From Cytophagaceae bacterium (lineage in GTDB: Bacteria; Bacteroidota; Bacteroidia; Cytophagales; Spirosomataceae), in NCBI GenBank assembly GCA_017984215.1, contig JAGOAA010000004.1:1-64000 (forward strand): a stretch of 64,000 bases of DNA. Reading direction: 5' to 3'. The notes beneath the pieces were generated by a model. The model saw only the letters and a program-made list of their open reading frames with translations. It did no database searches and had not been told where the DNA came from. The first letter of the stretch is position 1; the number at the start of each line of letters is the position of its first letter. A program made the translations under genes and the position numbers. Below are positions 52,719 through 61,489 of the stretch, one piece after another.

Positions 52719-55328
52719 ATGCGCGATATGAAAAAATATGTATTATTGATGTTATTGGGCTGTGCAAGCAATCTCTTTGCTCAAAAGATTAAGATGGAGT
52801 TTAAGCCGGGTATTATTGTTGAGGAATACACGCCGGAAAAAACGGGGATTCACCGGGAACTTCCTGCAGGCTATTCGGAGCGCATGCTGGACGAAATTCA
52901 AAATCGAAATGCGCGTGCAACGCAATCACAGCAATATGTGAAAGCGGGAACGCAAGTGATTGTGACTTACGAAACGATACCGCCTGATGACGTTAAAATT
53001 ATCTTTGAACGTGCAGCGAATCTGTGGGCTAGTACCTTGAATTCGGATGTTCCCATTAATATTTACATCCGCTGGCGATCTTTGGCGGCCGGTGTATTGG
53101 GTAGCGCGGGTGCTTCTACGAATGTGCGTAATTTTGTGGGTTGCGATCGCCTGAATACCTGGTATCCAGTTGCATTGGCTGAGAAAATGGCTCATAAGAA
53201 TTTGAATGGTTCAAATCCAGACATCTTAGCGACCTTTAATTCCGATTTTACGGATTGGTATACAGGAACAGATGGTGTTCCCAAAATCAATCAAATTGAT
53301 TTATACTCGGTTGTTTTGCATGAGTTTGGTCATGGACTTGGATTCATCGGTCAAATGGGTTTATCCTCAAGTGACAATACAAAAGCTGGGTATGGTTATC
53401 CCGGCATTTTTGATCAATTCATGATAAATGCGGACCAAGTGGCCTTGACGGATACGAGCCAAATCGACAACCCTTCCACGGCCTTAAAAACACAGTTGAC
53501 ATCCGGAGCTTTGTTCTTGAATTCTCCGTCAATTACTCGTTTAAATGGTGCTAAGGCTAAATTATACGCGCCCAATAACTATTCGGAAGGTTCGAGTACC
53601 TACCACGTCGATCAAGCAACCTACAAAGTAGGTGACCCAAACGCTTTGATGACCCCACAAATTGCGCGTGGTGAGTTAACGCGCGACATTGGCCCAATTG
53701 TGCTTGGGGCATTCAATGATTTCGGGTGGTCTTCTTCCAATATTATTGCTGATAATTATAATGATACGGAAGATGTGAGTAAGGATATTATTTTTTCGGC
53801 GAAGGTTTATTCAGATACCTTAATCAATGAATCTTCGGTCAAGTTGATGATGGCGATCGATAAGAGTATTTTGTCCGCAACGTCGGTTCCTTTGGTGAAA
53901 TTGGGCAATACGTACACGTACACCTTACCTAAATCCAATGCGACGCGGAAGATTAATTATTACTGGACAGCCAATGATGCGGGAGGAAAGAAATTCACCA
54001 CACCTGCGCAGGCACCTGTGATTTCAGGTACGAATTTTGGTAGTTATTATGATTTTACCATTGGTGCGGATACGGTAAAACCGGTCGTATTGTATGAGAA
54101 TCCGATCAAATATATTTTTACAAGTCAGACAAAAATTAATTTACCTACATTGCTTACTTCCGATAATATAGGAATCGCTTCGGTTTACATGGAGTATTCA
54201 ATCAATGGTGCACCTTTTGAACGTCAAAACTTTACGAAGGTTGCCGGTGAAACGTTTAGCTATTCGACTGCATTTAATTTTACGGCGGGTCAATTGAAAG
54301 CTGGAGATGTGGTTCGCTATCGTGTGATTGTGGCTGATGCGGCTAAGGTTTCCAATGTTGTTTACCTGCCTTCGAGTGGCTATTATGATTTCAAAGTCTT
54401 GGCTTTGGCGGATCCTGTGTCAGCCTACGTGCAAAACTTTGATTCGAATCCTAGCGGTGATTTCTTTTTAAAAGGGTTTAATTTAATTCAAACCACAGGT
54501 TTCTCAAGTGTTGCCCTACATTCTGCACACCCCTATGCAGATGGTAATGAAGAATCCTATGATGGTGCCGGAGGATCTGATAAGTTTACGAATAACGATG
54601 CCCTACTGTTAAAACCGATCAAAATAAGTGCTGAAAATCCTAAAATAACGTTTGATGAGATTGTTTTAGTAGAGCCAGGAGATACCGGAGAGCCCTTTTT
54701 AAATTCGGATGGAAGTGTGAATCGGAGTTTTTATGATTATGTTATTGTGCAAGGTTCGAAAGACCAAGGGAAGACCTGGTCTAATTTTGCCAACGGGTGG
54801 GATGCAAGTTTAAACGCTGCTTGGTTATCTAAATACAATAGTGCGGGAGACGCAGATGGAAATTCGACGGCGATTGCGACGAGCTCGCTTGTGAAAAGTC
54901 ATGAAATAGATTTACTCGCATCCGGTGATTTTAAGGTAAATGACGAAGTCGTAATACGATTCCGTTTGCATGCAGATGTGGGTGCACATGGCTGGGGTTG
55001 GGCCGTTGATAATTTGAAGATTCAAGGACCTAAAGTTGACCCGATATTGGCGATTGAGCCTACGGCATTAACAAAAGGTTTGCAGATTTCTCCAAATCCC
55101 AGCGCTGGGACTTTGAAGGTGATTTACGAGCAAGCCGCGGATTTGGATGGACTTGTCTTACGTGTCATTGATTTGCAGGGGCGACCTGTATTTAACCAAA
55201 GCTACCCGACACAAGGGAATCGTTTTGAGCAGCAAATTGACTTGTCTTATTTGAGTTCTGGTACCTATGCTTTGCAATTGCAGGTACAAAATCAGGTGGT
55301 ATTGAGGCGATTTGTGATGGTCAAATAA
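52719..55328 (+). CDS. Putative secreted metalloprotease with T9SS C-terminal sorting domain
   Basis: 869 aa with a signal peptide (YVLLMLLGCASNLFAQ). A HEFGHGLGF motif at 201-209 gives HExxH zinc ligands, but the residue at the metzincin third-ligand position (+6 after the second His) is Gly, so the third ligand must come from elsewhere. Middle region: Ig-like and jelly-roll-like beta domains. The last ~75 residues (LQISPNPSAGTLKVIYEQ...SSGTYALQLQVQNQ...FVMVK) are a type A T9SS sorting domain, so it is probably exported to the surface. An ATG three codons in (52728) is an alternative start. Confidence 0.85.
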   Translation: MRDMKKYVLLMLLGCASNLFAQKIKMEFKPGIIVEEYTPEKTGIHRELPAGYSERMLDEIQNRNARATQSQQYVKAGTQVIVTYETIPPDDVKIIFERAANLWASTLNSDVPINIYIRWRSLAAGVLGSAGASTNVRNFVGCDRLNTWYPVALAEKMAHKNLNGSNPDILATFNSDFTDWYTGTDGVPKINQIDLYSVVLHEFGHGLGFIGQMGLSSSDNTKAGYGYPGIFDQFMINADQVALTDTSQIDNPSTALKTQLTSGALFLNSPSITRLNGAKAKLYAPNNYSEGSSTYHVDQATYKVGDPNALMTPQIARGELTRDIGPIVLGAFNDFGWSSSNIIADNYNDTEDVSKDIIFSAKVYSDTLINESSVKLMMAIDKSILSATSVPLVKLGNTYTYTLPKSNATRKINYYWTANDAGGKKFTTPAQAPVISGTNFGSYYDFTIGADTVKPVVLYENPIKYIFTSQTKINLPTLLTSDNIGIASVYMEYSINGAPFERQNFTKVAGETFSYSTAFNFTAGQLKAGDVVRYRVIVADAAKVSNVVYLPSSGYYDFKVLALADPVSAYVQNFDSNPSGDFFLKGFNLIQTTGFSSVALHSAHPYADGNEESYDGAGGSDKFTNNDALLLKPIKISAENPKITFDEIVLVEPGDTGEPFLNSDGSVNRSFYDYVIVQGSKDQGKTWSNFANGWDASLNAAWLSKYNSAGDADGNSTAIATSSLVKSHEIDLLASGDFKVNDEVVIRFRLHADVGAHGWGWAVDNLKIQGPKVDPILAIEPTALTKGLQISPNPSAGTLKVIYEQAADLDGLVLRVIDLQGRPVFNQSYPTQGNRFEQQIDLSYLSSGTYALQLQVQNQVVLRRFVMVK

Positions 55329-55349
55329 GGAAGCTAATGCCTTTTTAAT

Positions 55350-55357
55350 TATCTTTG
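55350..55357 (+). promoter_or_regulatory. -7 box TATCTTTG upstream of accD
   Basis: Exact TAnnTTTG match, 21 nt before the accD ATG. No -33 TTTG at usual spacing. Confidence 0.5.
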
Positions 55358-55378
55358 CGAACATTTTAATTTAGCAGT

Positions 55379-56224
55379 ATGTCTTGGTTTACAAGAAAAG
55401 ATAAAGGGATTCAAACTCCCACGGAATTTAAACGTGAAGCACCCGATGGACTTTGGTATCAGTGTCCGTCTTGTAAAAAGGCTTTACACACACGGGAGCA
55501 TCGCTTGTTTGCATTTACTTGCTCAAGCTGTAATTACCACGAAAAAATTGGTTCTCAAGAATATTTTGAGTTATTGTTCGATCAATCCCGTTACACGGAA
55601 TTAGATCCGATGTTAAGTTCGGGTGACCCATTGAACTTTACGGATACGAAAAAATATACGGACCGTGTGGTAGCCACCGAACATAAAACAGGCTTGAAAG
55701 ATGCCGTTCGTGCAGCCTACGGGGATATGAATGGTATGCCTATTACGATTGCAGCGATGGACTTTAGTTTCATCGGTGGTTCGATGGGTTCTGTGGTAGG
55801 GGAGAAGATTTCCCGTGCCATCGATCATTCCTTGAAGACAGGAACTCCCTTCCTAATGATTTCACGTTCAGGTGGTGCACGTATGATGGAAGCAGGTTTC
55901 TCGTTGATGCAAATGGCGAAAACATCTGCTCGTCTTGCACTTTTGGCGGAAGCGAAAATTCCATACATCTCATTATTAACAGATCCAACCACAGGTGGTG
56001 TTACCGCTTCTTTTGCTATGTTGGGTGATTTCAATATCGCTGAGCCTGGGGCATTAATCGGTTTTGCCGGTCCACGTGTCATTAAGGAGACGATTGGTAA
56101 GGATTTACCCAAAGGTTTCCAAAGCGCCGATTTCGTCTTGGATCATGGCTTCCTTGATTTTATCGTTGATCGTAAGGATATGAAAGATAAACTAAGTGCC
56201 CTGTTAGGGATGTTGAAGAATTAA
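55379..56224 (+). CDS. accD: Acetyl-CoA carboxylase carboxyltransferase subunit beta
   Basis: Fatty-acid synthesis; transfers the carboxyl group from biotin to acetyl-CoA with AccA. 281 aa with an N-terminal four-cysteine zinc finger (CPSCKK...CSSC) and the crotonase-fold core: FIGGSMGSVVGEKI, ISRSGGARMMEAG, DPTTGGVTASFAMLGD and GFAGPRVIKETI. Single gene, flanked by a terminator. Confidence 0.95.
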   Translation: MSWFTRKDKGIQTPTEFKREAPDGLWYQCPSCKKALHTREHRLFAFTCSSCNYHEKIGSQEYFELLFDQSRYTELDPMLSSGDPLNFTDTKKYTDRVVATEHKTGLKDAVRAAYGDMNGMPITIAAMDFSFIGGSMGSVVGEKISRAIDHSLKTGTPFLMISRSGGARMMEAGFSLMQMAKTSARLALLAEAKIPYISLLTDPTTGGVTASFAMLGDFNIAEPGALIGFAGPRVIKETIGKDLPKGFQSADFVLDHGFLDFIVDRKDMKDKLSALLGMLKN

Positions 56225-56243
56225 GTAGTACACTTCATATAAG

Positions 56244-56278
56244 AAAGCTCAGTCGGAACGGAAGGCTGAGCTTTTTTT
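56244..56278 (+). terminator. Intrinsic terminator after accD
   Basis: AAAGCTCAG (56244-56252) pairs with CTGAGCTTT (56266-56274); T-run follows. Confidence 0.85.
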
Positions 56279-56303
56279 ATTCACCAGGATTTTCAAAGGA
56301 CAT

Positions 56304-56334
56304 AAAAAAAGCCTAACGGGAAGTTAGGCTTTTT
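56304..56334 (-). terminator. Intrinsic terminator after the zinc-ribbon gene
   Basis: AAAAAGCCTAAC (56306-56317) pairs with GTTAGGCTTTTT (56323-56334), loop GGGAA; the A-run 56304-56310 gives the T-run on the minus strand. Confidence 0.85.
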
Positions 56335-56355
56335 AATATACAATGCTGTGGAAAC

Positions 56356-57183
56356 TTATTCAGCAGGAACTGCTGCTGCGGCTGCTGCCGCTGCTGCTGC
56401 AGTTGCAGCTTTACCACGTGGTTTTTTCTCTTTTTCTGGCGCTGGGATTGGGTCCTCAACACCTGCAAGAATACGTCCGCAATGCTCACAAACGATCAAT
56501 TTCTTCTTGTCTTTGATGTCTGTTTGACGTTGTGGAGGTACTGAGCTGAAACATCCGCCGCAAGCACCACGCTTCACCATCACAACCGCTAGGCCGTTGA
56601 TTGCGTTATCGCGTAATTTTGTGTAAGATTTCAACAAACGTTCCTCAACGCTCTTCAACGCTTTATCACGGTCTTTTAAGAATTTTTGCTCATCTTCTTC
56701 GCTTTCGCCGATGATCACCTCTAATTCTTTTTGTTTGATTTCAAGATCTTTTTTACGCTCATGTAAATTCGATTCTACGCTAGCGACTTCATCGTTTTTG
56801 TTCAATACTTTGAAATCGATTTCTTTGATGCGCTTGTCAGCAATTTCCATTTCTAAACCTTGTAATTCGATTTCTTTTGAAATTGCATCGAATTCACGGT
56901 TGTTGCGGACATTCATTTGTTGCTCCTTGTACTTAACAATAAGCTTATCTGAATCCTTTTTAGAAATTTTGTAATTCGAGATTTGCTCTTCGAATGAACT
57001 GATTTCCGCTTGGAATTTCGTTAATCGTGTTTCTAAACCAGCGATTTCATCCTCTAAATCACGAACCTCTTCAGGTAAATCACCTCTTACTTTCTTGATA
57101 TTGTCTAAGGCTGAATCAATGGTTTGAAGCTTTAATAAGGCTTCTAACTTTTGGGCAATTGTAGTTTCGGTAACTGTAGCCAT
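56356..57183 (-). CDS. Coiled-coil C4 zinc-ribbon protein
   Basis: 275 aa: a long alpha-helical coiled coil (about 8-180) followed by a C4 zinc ribbon (CGGCF...CEHCGRIL, about 205-240), the architecture of the zf-RING_7/CdsZ-like family. The tail is unusual: KPRGKAATAAAAAAAAAAVPAE with an alanine run encoded by mixed GCN codons (about 56366-56410). It lies 38 nt behind nif3 on the same strand, an association common in bacteria, so the two probably form an operon. Confidence 0.88.
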   Translation of the reverse strand: MATVTETTIAQKLEALLKLQTIDSALDNIKKVRGDLPEEVRDLEDEIAGLETRLTKFQAEISSFEEQISNYKISKKDSDKLIVKYKEQQMNVRNNREFDAISKEIELQGLEMEIADKRIKEIDFKVLNKNDEVASVESNLHERKKDLEIKQKELEVIIGESEEDEQKFLKDRDKALKSVEERLLKSYTKLRDNAINGLAVVMVKRGACGGCFSSVPPQRQTDIKDKKKLIVCEHCGRILAGVEDPIPAPEKEKKPRGKAATAAAAAAAAAAVPAE

Positions 57184-57221
57184 TCTTCTTGTTGCGTTTG
57201 AATTATTAATTCGCTCTAAAA

Positions 57222-58316
57222 TTAAGCATAACTCACAGGATTGCTGTTGGTCATACTTTTCAGAACGGCAAAAGTACTAAAATTATTTGATAAATAAGCA
57301 TGGATTGCATCCTTTATCATGACTTCTGATTCATAATGGCCTATATCGCAAATGGTGCAATGATTTTCGGCATCAAAGAATTCATGATATTTGAAATCAC
57401 CGCTAATAAATACATCCGCGCCAGCTTTAATTGCATCTGCAAGAAGAAAACTTCCCGCTCCTCCACACAAAGCAATCCGCTTAATCGGGCGACCTAGCCA
57501 GGCAGTATGTCGGAAATGAGCCAAACCTAGTTGTTCTTTTAAATAGGTGCTGAATGATGTAGCATCCATCGCTTGGGGTAATTCTGCGATATAGCCTGAT
57601 CCCACTTCATCCCAGGTATTATCTAATCCTGTTATGTAGTAAGCCACCTCCTCATAGGGGTGTGAGACTTTCAACGCTTTAAGTACCGAACTTTCCAAAT
57701 GGGCCGGATAAATCACTTGAATTTGTTCTTCCGTGACCTCCTCCGCTTGATTATTTGTCCCTATACTTGGATTCGCCTGATCGTTTGGTGTAAAGCGGCC
57801 GGTTCCTTCTTGACTAAAACTGCATTCCGTATAGTTCCCGATGTTGCCCGCTCCGGCTGCATGTAAAGCAGTACGCGTCGCTTCGGCAGCGTCCGTAGGG
57901 ACGAAGTATGTCAATTGCTTTAAGGCCTGCTTAAATGGACGTAAAACCCGACCCTTTTCTAACCCAAGTCTTTTTGCAAGTTGGTAACTAACTCCCTGTG
58001 GCGCATGATCTAAATTCGTATGACTCGCATAGATTGCAATATCGTTTTTAATGGCCAAAATCATTGTTCGCTCCACATAATCCTTGCCCGTCAGGGATTT
58101 TAGTCCTTTGAAAACAATGGGGTGGTGGGCGACAATCATGTTACAGCCTTGATTGATGGCCTCTTGAACCACGGCCTCCGTACAATCTAGGCTGATTAAG
58201 ACGCCTGAAACAGGCTGCGATCGGCTTCCGCAGAGGAGGCCGGCGTTGTCATAGGATTCTTGCCAACTTAATGGCGCCCATGTTTCCATGGAATTGCAAA
58301 CGTCTTGAACGGTCAT
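57222..58316 (-). CDS. Nif3-like dinuclear metal centre protein (YqfO type)
   Basis: 364 aa. Metal-site motifs VAHHPIVFKG and SHTNLDHAPQGV in the first half and CDIGHYESEV at the end, with the YqfO-type insertion domain (~125-260) in the middle that separates the two halves of the Nif3 fold. It is a conserved protein without a settled biochemical role; related to GTP cyclohydrolase I type 2. The ATG at 58316 is chosen because a consensus promoter box lies at 58336-58343, upstream of it. Confidence 0.9.
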   Translation of the reverse strand: MTVQDVCNSMETWAPLSWQESYDNAGLLCGSRSQPVSGVLISLDCTEAVVQEAINQGCNMIVAHHPIVFKGLKSLTGKDYVERTMILAIKNDIAIYASHTNLDHAPQGVSYQLAKRLGLEKGRVLRPFKQALKQLTYFVPTDAAEATRTALHAAGAGNIGNYTECSFSQEGTGRFTPNDQANPSIGTNNQAEEVTEEQIQVIYPAHLESSVLKALKVSHPYEEVAYYITGLDNTWDEVGSGYIAELPQAMDATSFSTYLKEQLGLAHFRHTAWLGRPIKRIALCGGAGSFLLADAIKAGADVFISGDFKYHEFFDAENHCTICDIGHYESEVMIKDAIHAYLSNNFSTFAVLKSMTNSNPVSYA

Positions 58317-58335
58317 TTGGCAGGTTTTAACCTTA

Positions 58336-58343
58336 CAAAGGTA
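58336..58343 (-). promoter_or_regulatory. -7 box TACCTTTG upstream of nif3
   Basis: Exact TAnnTTTG match on the minus strand, 19 nt before the ATG at 58316. It supports that start over the ATG at 58349. Confidence 0.5.
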
Positions 58344-58390
58344 GGACAATTCGAAAAATAATGTTAATTTAAAGTGTATTACCCTAATTT

Positions 58391-58831
58391 ATGCGTTGCA
58401 GACCAGCCCTAGTGTTAATTGAAAACAATCATTTACTCGTCATGAAATATCAGTACGGGGACCATTTTATCTATAATCTTCCCGGTGGGAATCCAGATCC
58501 AGGCGAATTACTAAGTGAAACCATCGCACGCGAATGCATGGAGGAATTAGGCATCGATGTGGAGGTTGGCGAAATGCTTGTCATGGGCCAAGTGAGTGGT
58601 AGCGAACAACGAGACGATGTTTTACACATACTTTTTGAAGGTGATTTACTCGCAGGTATCCCTGAATTACAAGCAGATGAAACGAGTGCAATGGAGGTCT
58701 TATGGATGCCGATTGAACAAATTGCAAACGTGACTATGTATCCCAACGTAGGCGAAAATTTGCTGGATTTACTTCTGACTCAGCAAAAAGGAAAATACAT
58801 CGGAACTATTCAGCAACCTTGGTTGGCCTAG
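58391..58831 (+). CDS. Nudix hydrolase
   Basis: 146 aa with a complete Nudix box: GGNPDPGELLSETIARE and CMEELGI fit G-x5-E-x7-REUxEExGU exactly, so it should be an active Mg2+-dependent pyrophosphohydrolase. The substrate (nucleotide sugar, dNTP or similar) is unknown. Divergent from nif3; its 3' end overlaps the convergent symporter gene by 26 bp. Confidence 0.9.
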   Translation: MRCRPALVLIENNHLLVMKYQYGDHFIYNLPGGNPDPGELLSETIARECMEELGIDVEVGEMLVMGQVSGSEQRDDVLHILFEGDLLAGIPELQADETSAMEVLWMPIEQIANVTMYPNVGENLLDLLLTQQKGKYIGTIQQPWLA

Positions 58832-60194
58832 GAAATCCATAGGTGCCAATAAGCAAACCCAATACACTAGCAAGGAGTCCAAACCAAATGGCGGGAATCT
58901 CTGATGGTTGTACAAAGTGAAAATAGGCCCAAACGAAAAGACCTAAAAGCATACTCAAGTGGCTTCCCATGGCACTGGCCTTTTTCCACCACAATCCTGC
59001 ATTCAATGGGATAAACAGGGAAACTAAGCTGAAAGCAGAAGCTTCTCCCACTAGTTCAAAAATGTTCTGTCGGCTCACAGCCATCCAAATGCAAGCCATC
59101 GTCACGAATACCACCGAAAGGCGAATAATTCCCAATACTTTTTTATCAGATGGGTGCTTTAATAATGGTTTCCAAAGGTTCTCGCCTAAAACCGATGCGG
59201 GCGCTAAAATCGCACCACTCGTCGTGCTTAATAAAGCCGAAAGTAAAGCACCAAGAAATAAAATTTGGATTCCGTAGGGCATGAATCGCATCACCAAATG
59301 CGGGATGAGTAGGGTGTCATCAGCTAATAAACTTGGGTATAATCGAACACCCATGAGCCCGATTAGTAAGGGTAGCATGGCAATCGTTAAATACATTGTA
59401 CCTGCTGCGATACTTGCTTTGGCAGCAATTGGGCTGCTTTTTGCCGACATGACCCGTTGGAATATGTCTTGTTGGGGAATGCTTCCCAGGCCGATGACCA
59501 TCCAAGCCCCGATGTACTGAAGCCAATCGACCCATGTGTTTTTTAGCGGGGTGAATCGGAAAAAGCCTTTAGGCTGTTGGTCAATAAATACCCCCCAATC
59601 TGGAATTTTATCCATTAATAAATAGGCCAAAATTAACAAGCCCACAATCAAGATGATGTTATGCAGGAAGTCGGTGATGGAAATCGACCACATCCCGCCC
59701 ATGAGTGTATAGGTCATGACCAATAATGCCCCGATTACAATGCCTATTTCCGTACTGATGGGAAGCAAAAGATGTAAGGTAAGGCCCAAGGCAACGAGCT
59801 GAGCAGATATCCACCCAAAATAGGAGGGGATCATGACTAATGCAGATATTTTTTCGGACACACCCCCAAATCGAATTCGAAAGAAATCGCTAAATGTTAA
59901 AACGGGGAGTGGATATAGTTTTCGAGCATAGATAGCGCCCACAATAAATAATCCCAAAGCTGCACCAAAAGGTTCCTCGATAACAGCATATAATCCGCCA
60001 TGAACAAATTCGCGTGGGGCGCCCAACATCGTTTCCGAGCCAAACCATGTGGCGAAGGTGACCATGGTCGCTAATCCAAATGACAAGGTTCTACCGGCCA
60101 AAACGAAGTCGGTCGTTGTCCGCACTTTCGTGCTAGCAAACCAACCTACGGCTAAGTTGAGCACTAAATAAAAGATGACGAAACCTACGAGCAT
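58806..60194 (-). CDS. Sodium:solute symporter family protein
   Basis: 462 aa with about thirteen membrane segments. SSF features: the N-terminal VRTTTDFVLAGRTLSFGLATMVTFATWFG (in parts), the GYISAQ-like GWISAQLVALG, and MGGMWSISITDFLHNIIL. The substrate is not readable. It overlaps the convergent Nudix gene at the 3' end and shares an upstream region of 47 nt with the divergent PBP4-like gene. Confidence 0.88.
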   Translation of the reverse strand: MLVGFVIFYLVLNLAVGWFASTKVRTTTDFVLAGRTLSFGLATMVTFATWFGSETMLGAPREFVHGGLYAVIEEPFGAALGLFIVGAIYARKLYPLPVLTFSDFFRIRFGGVSEKISALVMIPSYFGWISAQLVALGLTLHLLLPISTEIGIVIGALLVMTYTLMGGMWSISITDFLHNIILIVGLLILAYLLMDKIPDWGVFIDQQPKGFFRFTPLKNTWVDWLQYIGAWMVIGLGSIPQQDIFQRVMSAKSSPIAAKASIAAGTMYLTIAMLPLLIGLMGVRLYPSLLADDTLLIPHLVMRFMPYGIQILFLGALLSALLSTTSGAILAPASVLGENLWKPLLKHPSDKKVLGIIRLSVVFVTMACIWMAVSRQNIFELVGEASAFSLVSLFIPLNAGLWWKKASAMGSHLSMLLGLFVWAYFHFVQPSEIPAIWFGLLASVLGLLIGTYGFPRPTKVAE

Positions 60195-60241
60195 TTCAAG
60201 AATTTAAGCACGAAAATACATATTTTTTTTACCTTTAAGTT

Positions 60242-61489
60242 ATGAAACAACTGGCATACCTTGCGTTCCTTAGCTGCTTAGCCCTATCGTGTACGAGCAC
60301 TCGAATGAATAAAGCTTTCAAAAAGGGGCAACTCGATGAACAGGCTTCTGGTATTTTGATTCAAGAAGTAAGATCCGGGAAAGTTGTTTTTCAGCATCAG
60401 GCCGACCACTATTTCATGCCCGCATCGAATGCTAAATTGGTGACTTTCTTAGAAGCGAATCGCATCTTGCCTGACTCCATTCCAACCTATCGACATTTAG
60501 AAACTTCGGATAGCCTTTATTTTTGGGGAACGGGTGATCCTAGTTTACTGCATCCACGTTTACAAGGGGATGCCTTGTTGAAAAAGCTCAGTTCAACTAA
60601 CAAAGTATTGGTTCTGGCCGATTCCGATGAACAAGTTCGTCCTTTGGGGAGTGGTTGGGCCTGGGATGACTATGCGGACGATTATTCTGCCGAAATTTCA
60701 TCCATTCCGATGTACAATAATCAGGTGCGTTTTGCTATTAAATCAGGTGTGGTCGAAGTATCACCGGCTTTTTTTACACCGTTAGTAAGAACAGGTTCTA
60801 GTCCTTTTGTACAGCGCGACCGAAATGCCAATTCGTTTACATTACCCGCTGTTCAAACGATGCCTACTGTGGCGGTACCTTTTATTACTTCGGCCAAACA
60901 AACTGCTGACTTATTAAGTTTTGAGCTTGGAAAACCTATAATAAATCTTCCGAAAGCGTATGATGCACGTGCAGTATTAGCCTACGCAGGTAAAACGGAT
61001 AGTCTTTATCTCCCGATGTTGCATTTCAGTGATAATCAAATTGCTGAACAGTTGATGTACGTAATGGCCGCTCAGAAAAATTGGGTTGGGCCTACGAACA
61101 AGATCATTGAGAACCTGAAAAAAGAAGATTCGCTTTTATTGCCTTTGAAATGGGTAGATGGTTCAGGGCTTTCGCGCTACAATTTAATGCGGCCGAAAGA
61201 TTTGGTTTCTGTCCTGTTGAAGTTGAAAGACGAGGTAAGTGAAGCTCGATTATTCAAACTTTTACCCGAATCGGGTCGGACGGGAACAATTCGTAAAATG
61301 GGTACGAGTACGCTTGAATCGCGCTTTTATGCGAAGTCGGGATCATTCGGAAATACTTATAATTTGGCGGGCTACTACCTTAATGCCCAAGGGAGCATGT
61401 ATGCATTTGCCATCATGTGTAATCTAGGGAATCGCTCCTTGACGTCGATGAAACAGGATGTGATGGACTTATTAAACACGCTTCGTTAG
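60242..61489 (+). CDS. dacB: D-alanyl-D-alanine carboxypeptidase/endopeptidase (PBP4 type, S13)
   Basis: 415-aa lipoprotein (LALSC, Cys17) of peptidase family S13, trimming peptidoglycan in the periplasm. SxxK is ASNAKLVTF with Ser62 and Lys65, SxN is FSDNQIAEQL, and KTG is seen as AKSGSFGNTYNLAGYY. It is shorter than E. coli PBP4 because the inserted domains are reduced, as is common in Bacteroidota. A TACCTTTA box four bases before the ATG suggests a very short 5' leader. The 3' end overlaps the convergent permease gene by 18 bp. Confidence 0.9.
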   Translation: MKQLAYLAFLSCLALSCTSTRMNKAFKKGQLDEQASGILIQEVRSGKVVFQHQADHYFMPASNAKLVTFLEANRILPDSIPTYRHLETSDSLYFWGTGDPSLLHPRLQGDALLKKLSSTNKVLVLADSDEQVRPLGSGWAWDDYADDYSAEISSIPMYNNQVRFAIKSGVVEVSPAFFTPLVRTGSSPFVQRDRNANSFTLPAVQTMPTVAVPFITSAKQTADLLSFELGKPIINLPKAYDARAVLAYAGKTDSLYLPMLHFSDNQIAEQLMYVMAAQKNWVGPTNKIIENLKKEDSLLLPLKWVDGSGLSRYNLMRPKDLVSVLLKLKDEVSEARLFKLLPESGRTGTIRKMGTSTLESRFYAKSGSFGNTYNLAGYYLNAQGSMYAFAIMCNLGNRSLTSMKQDVMDLLNTLR

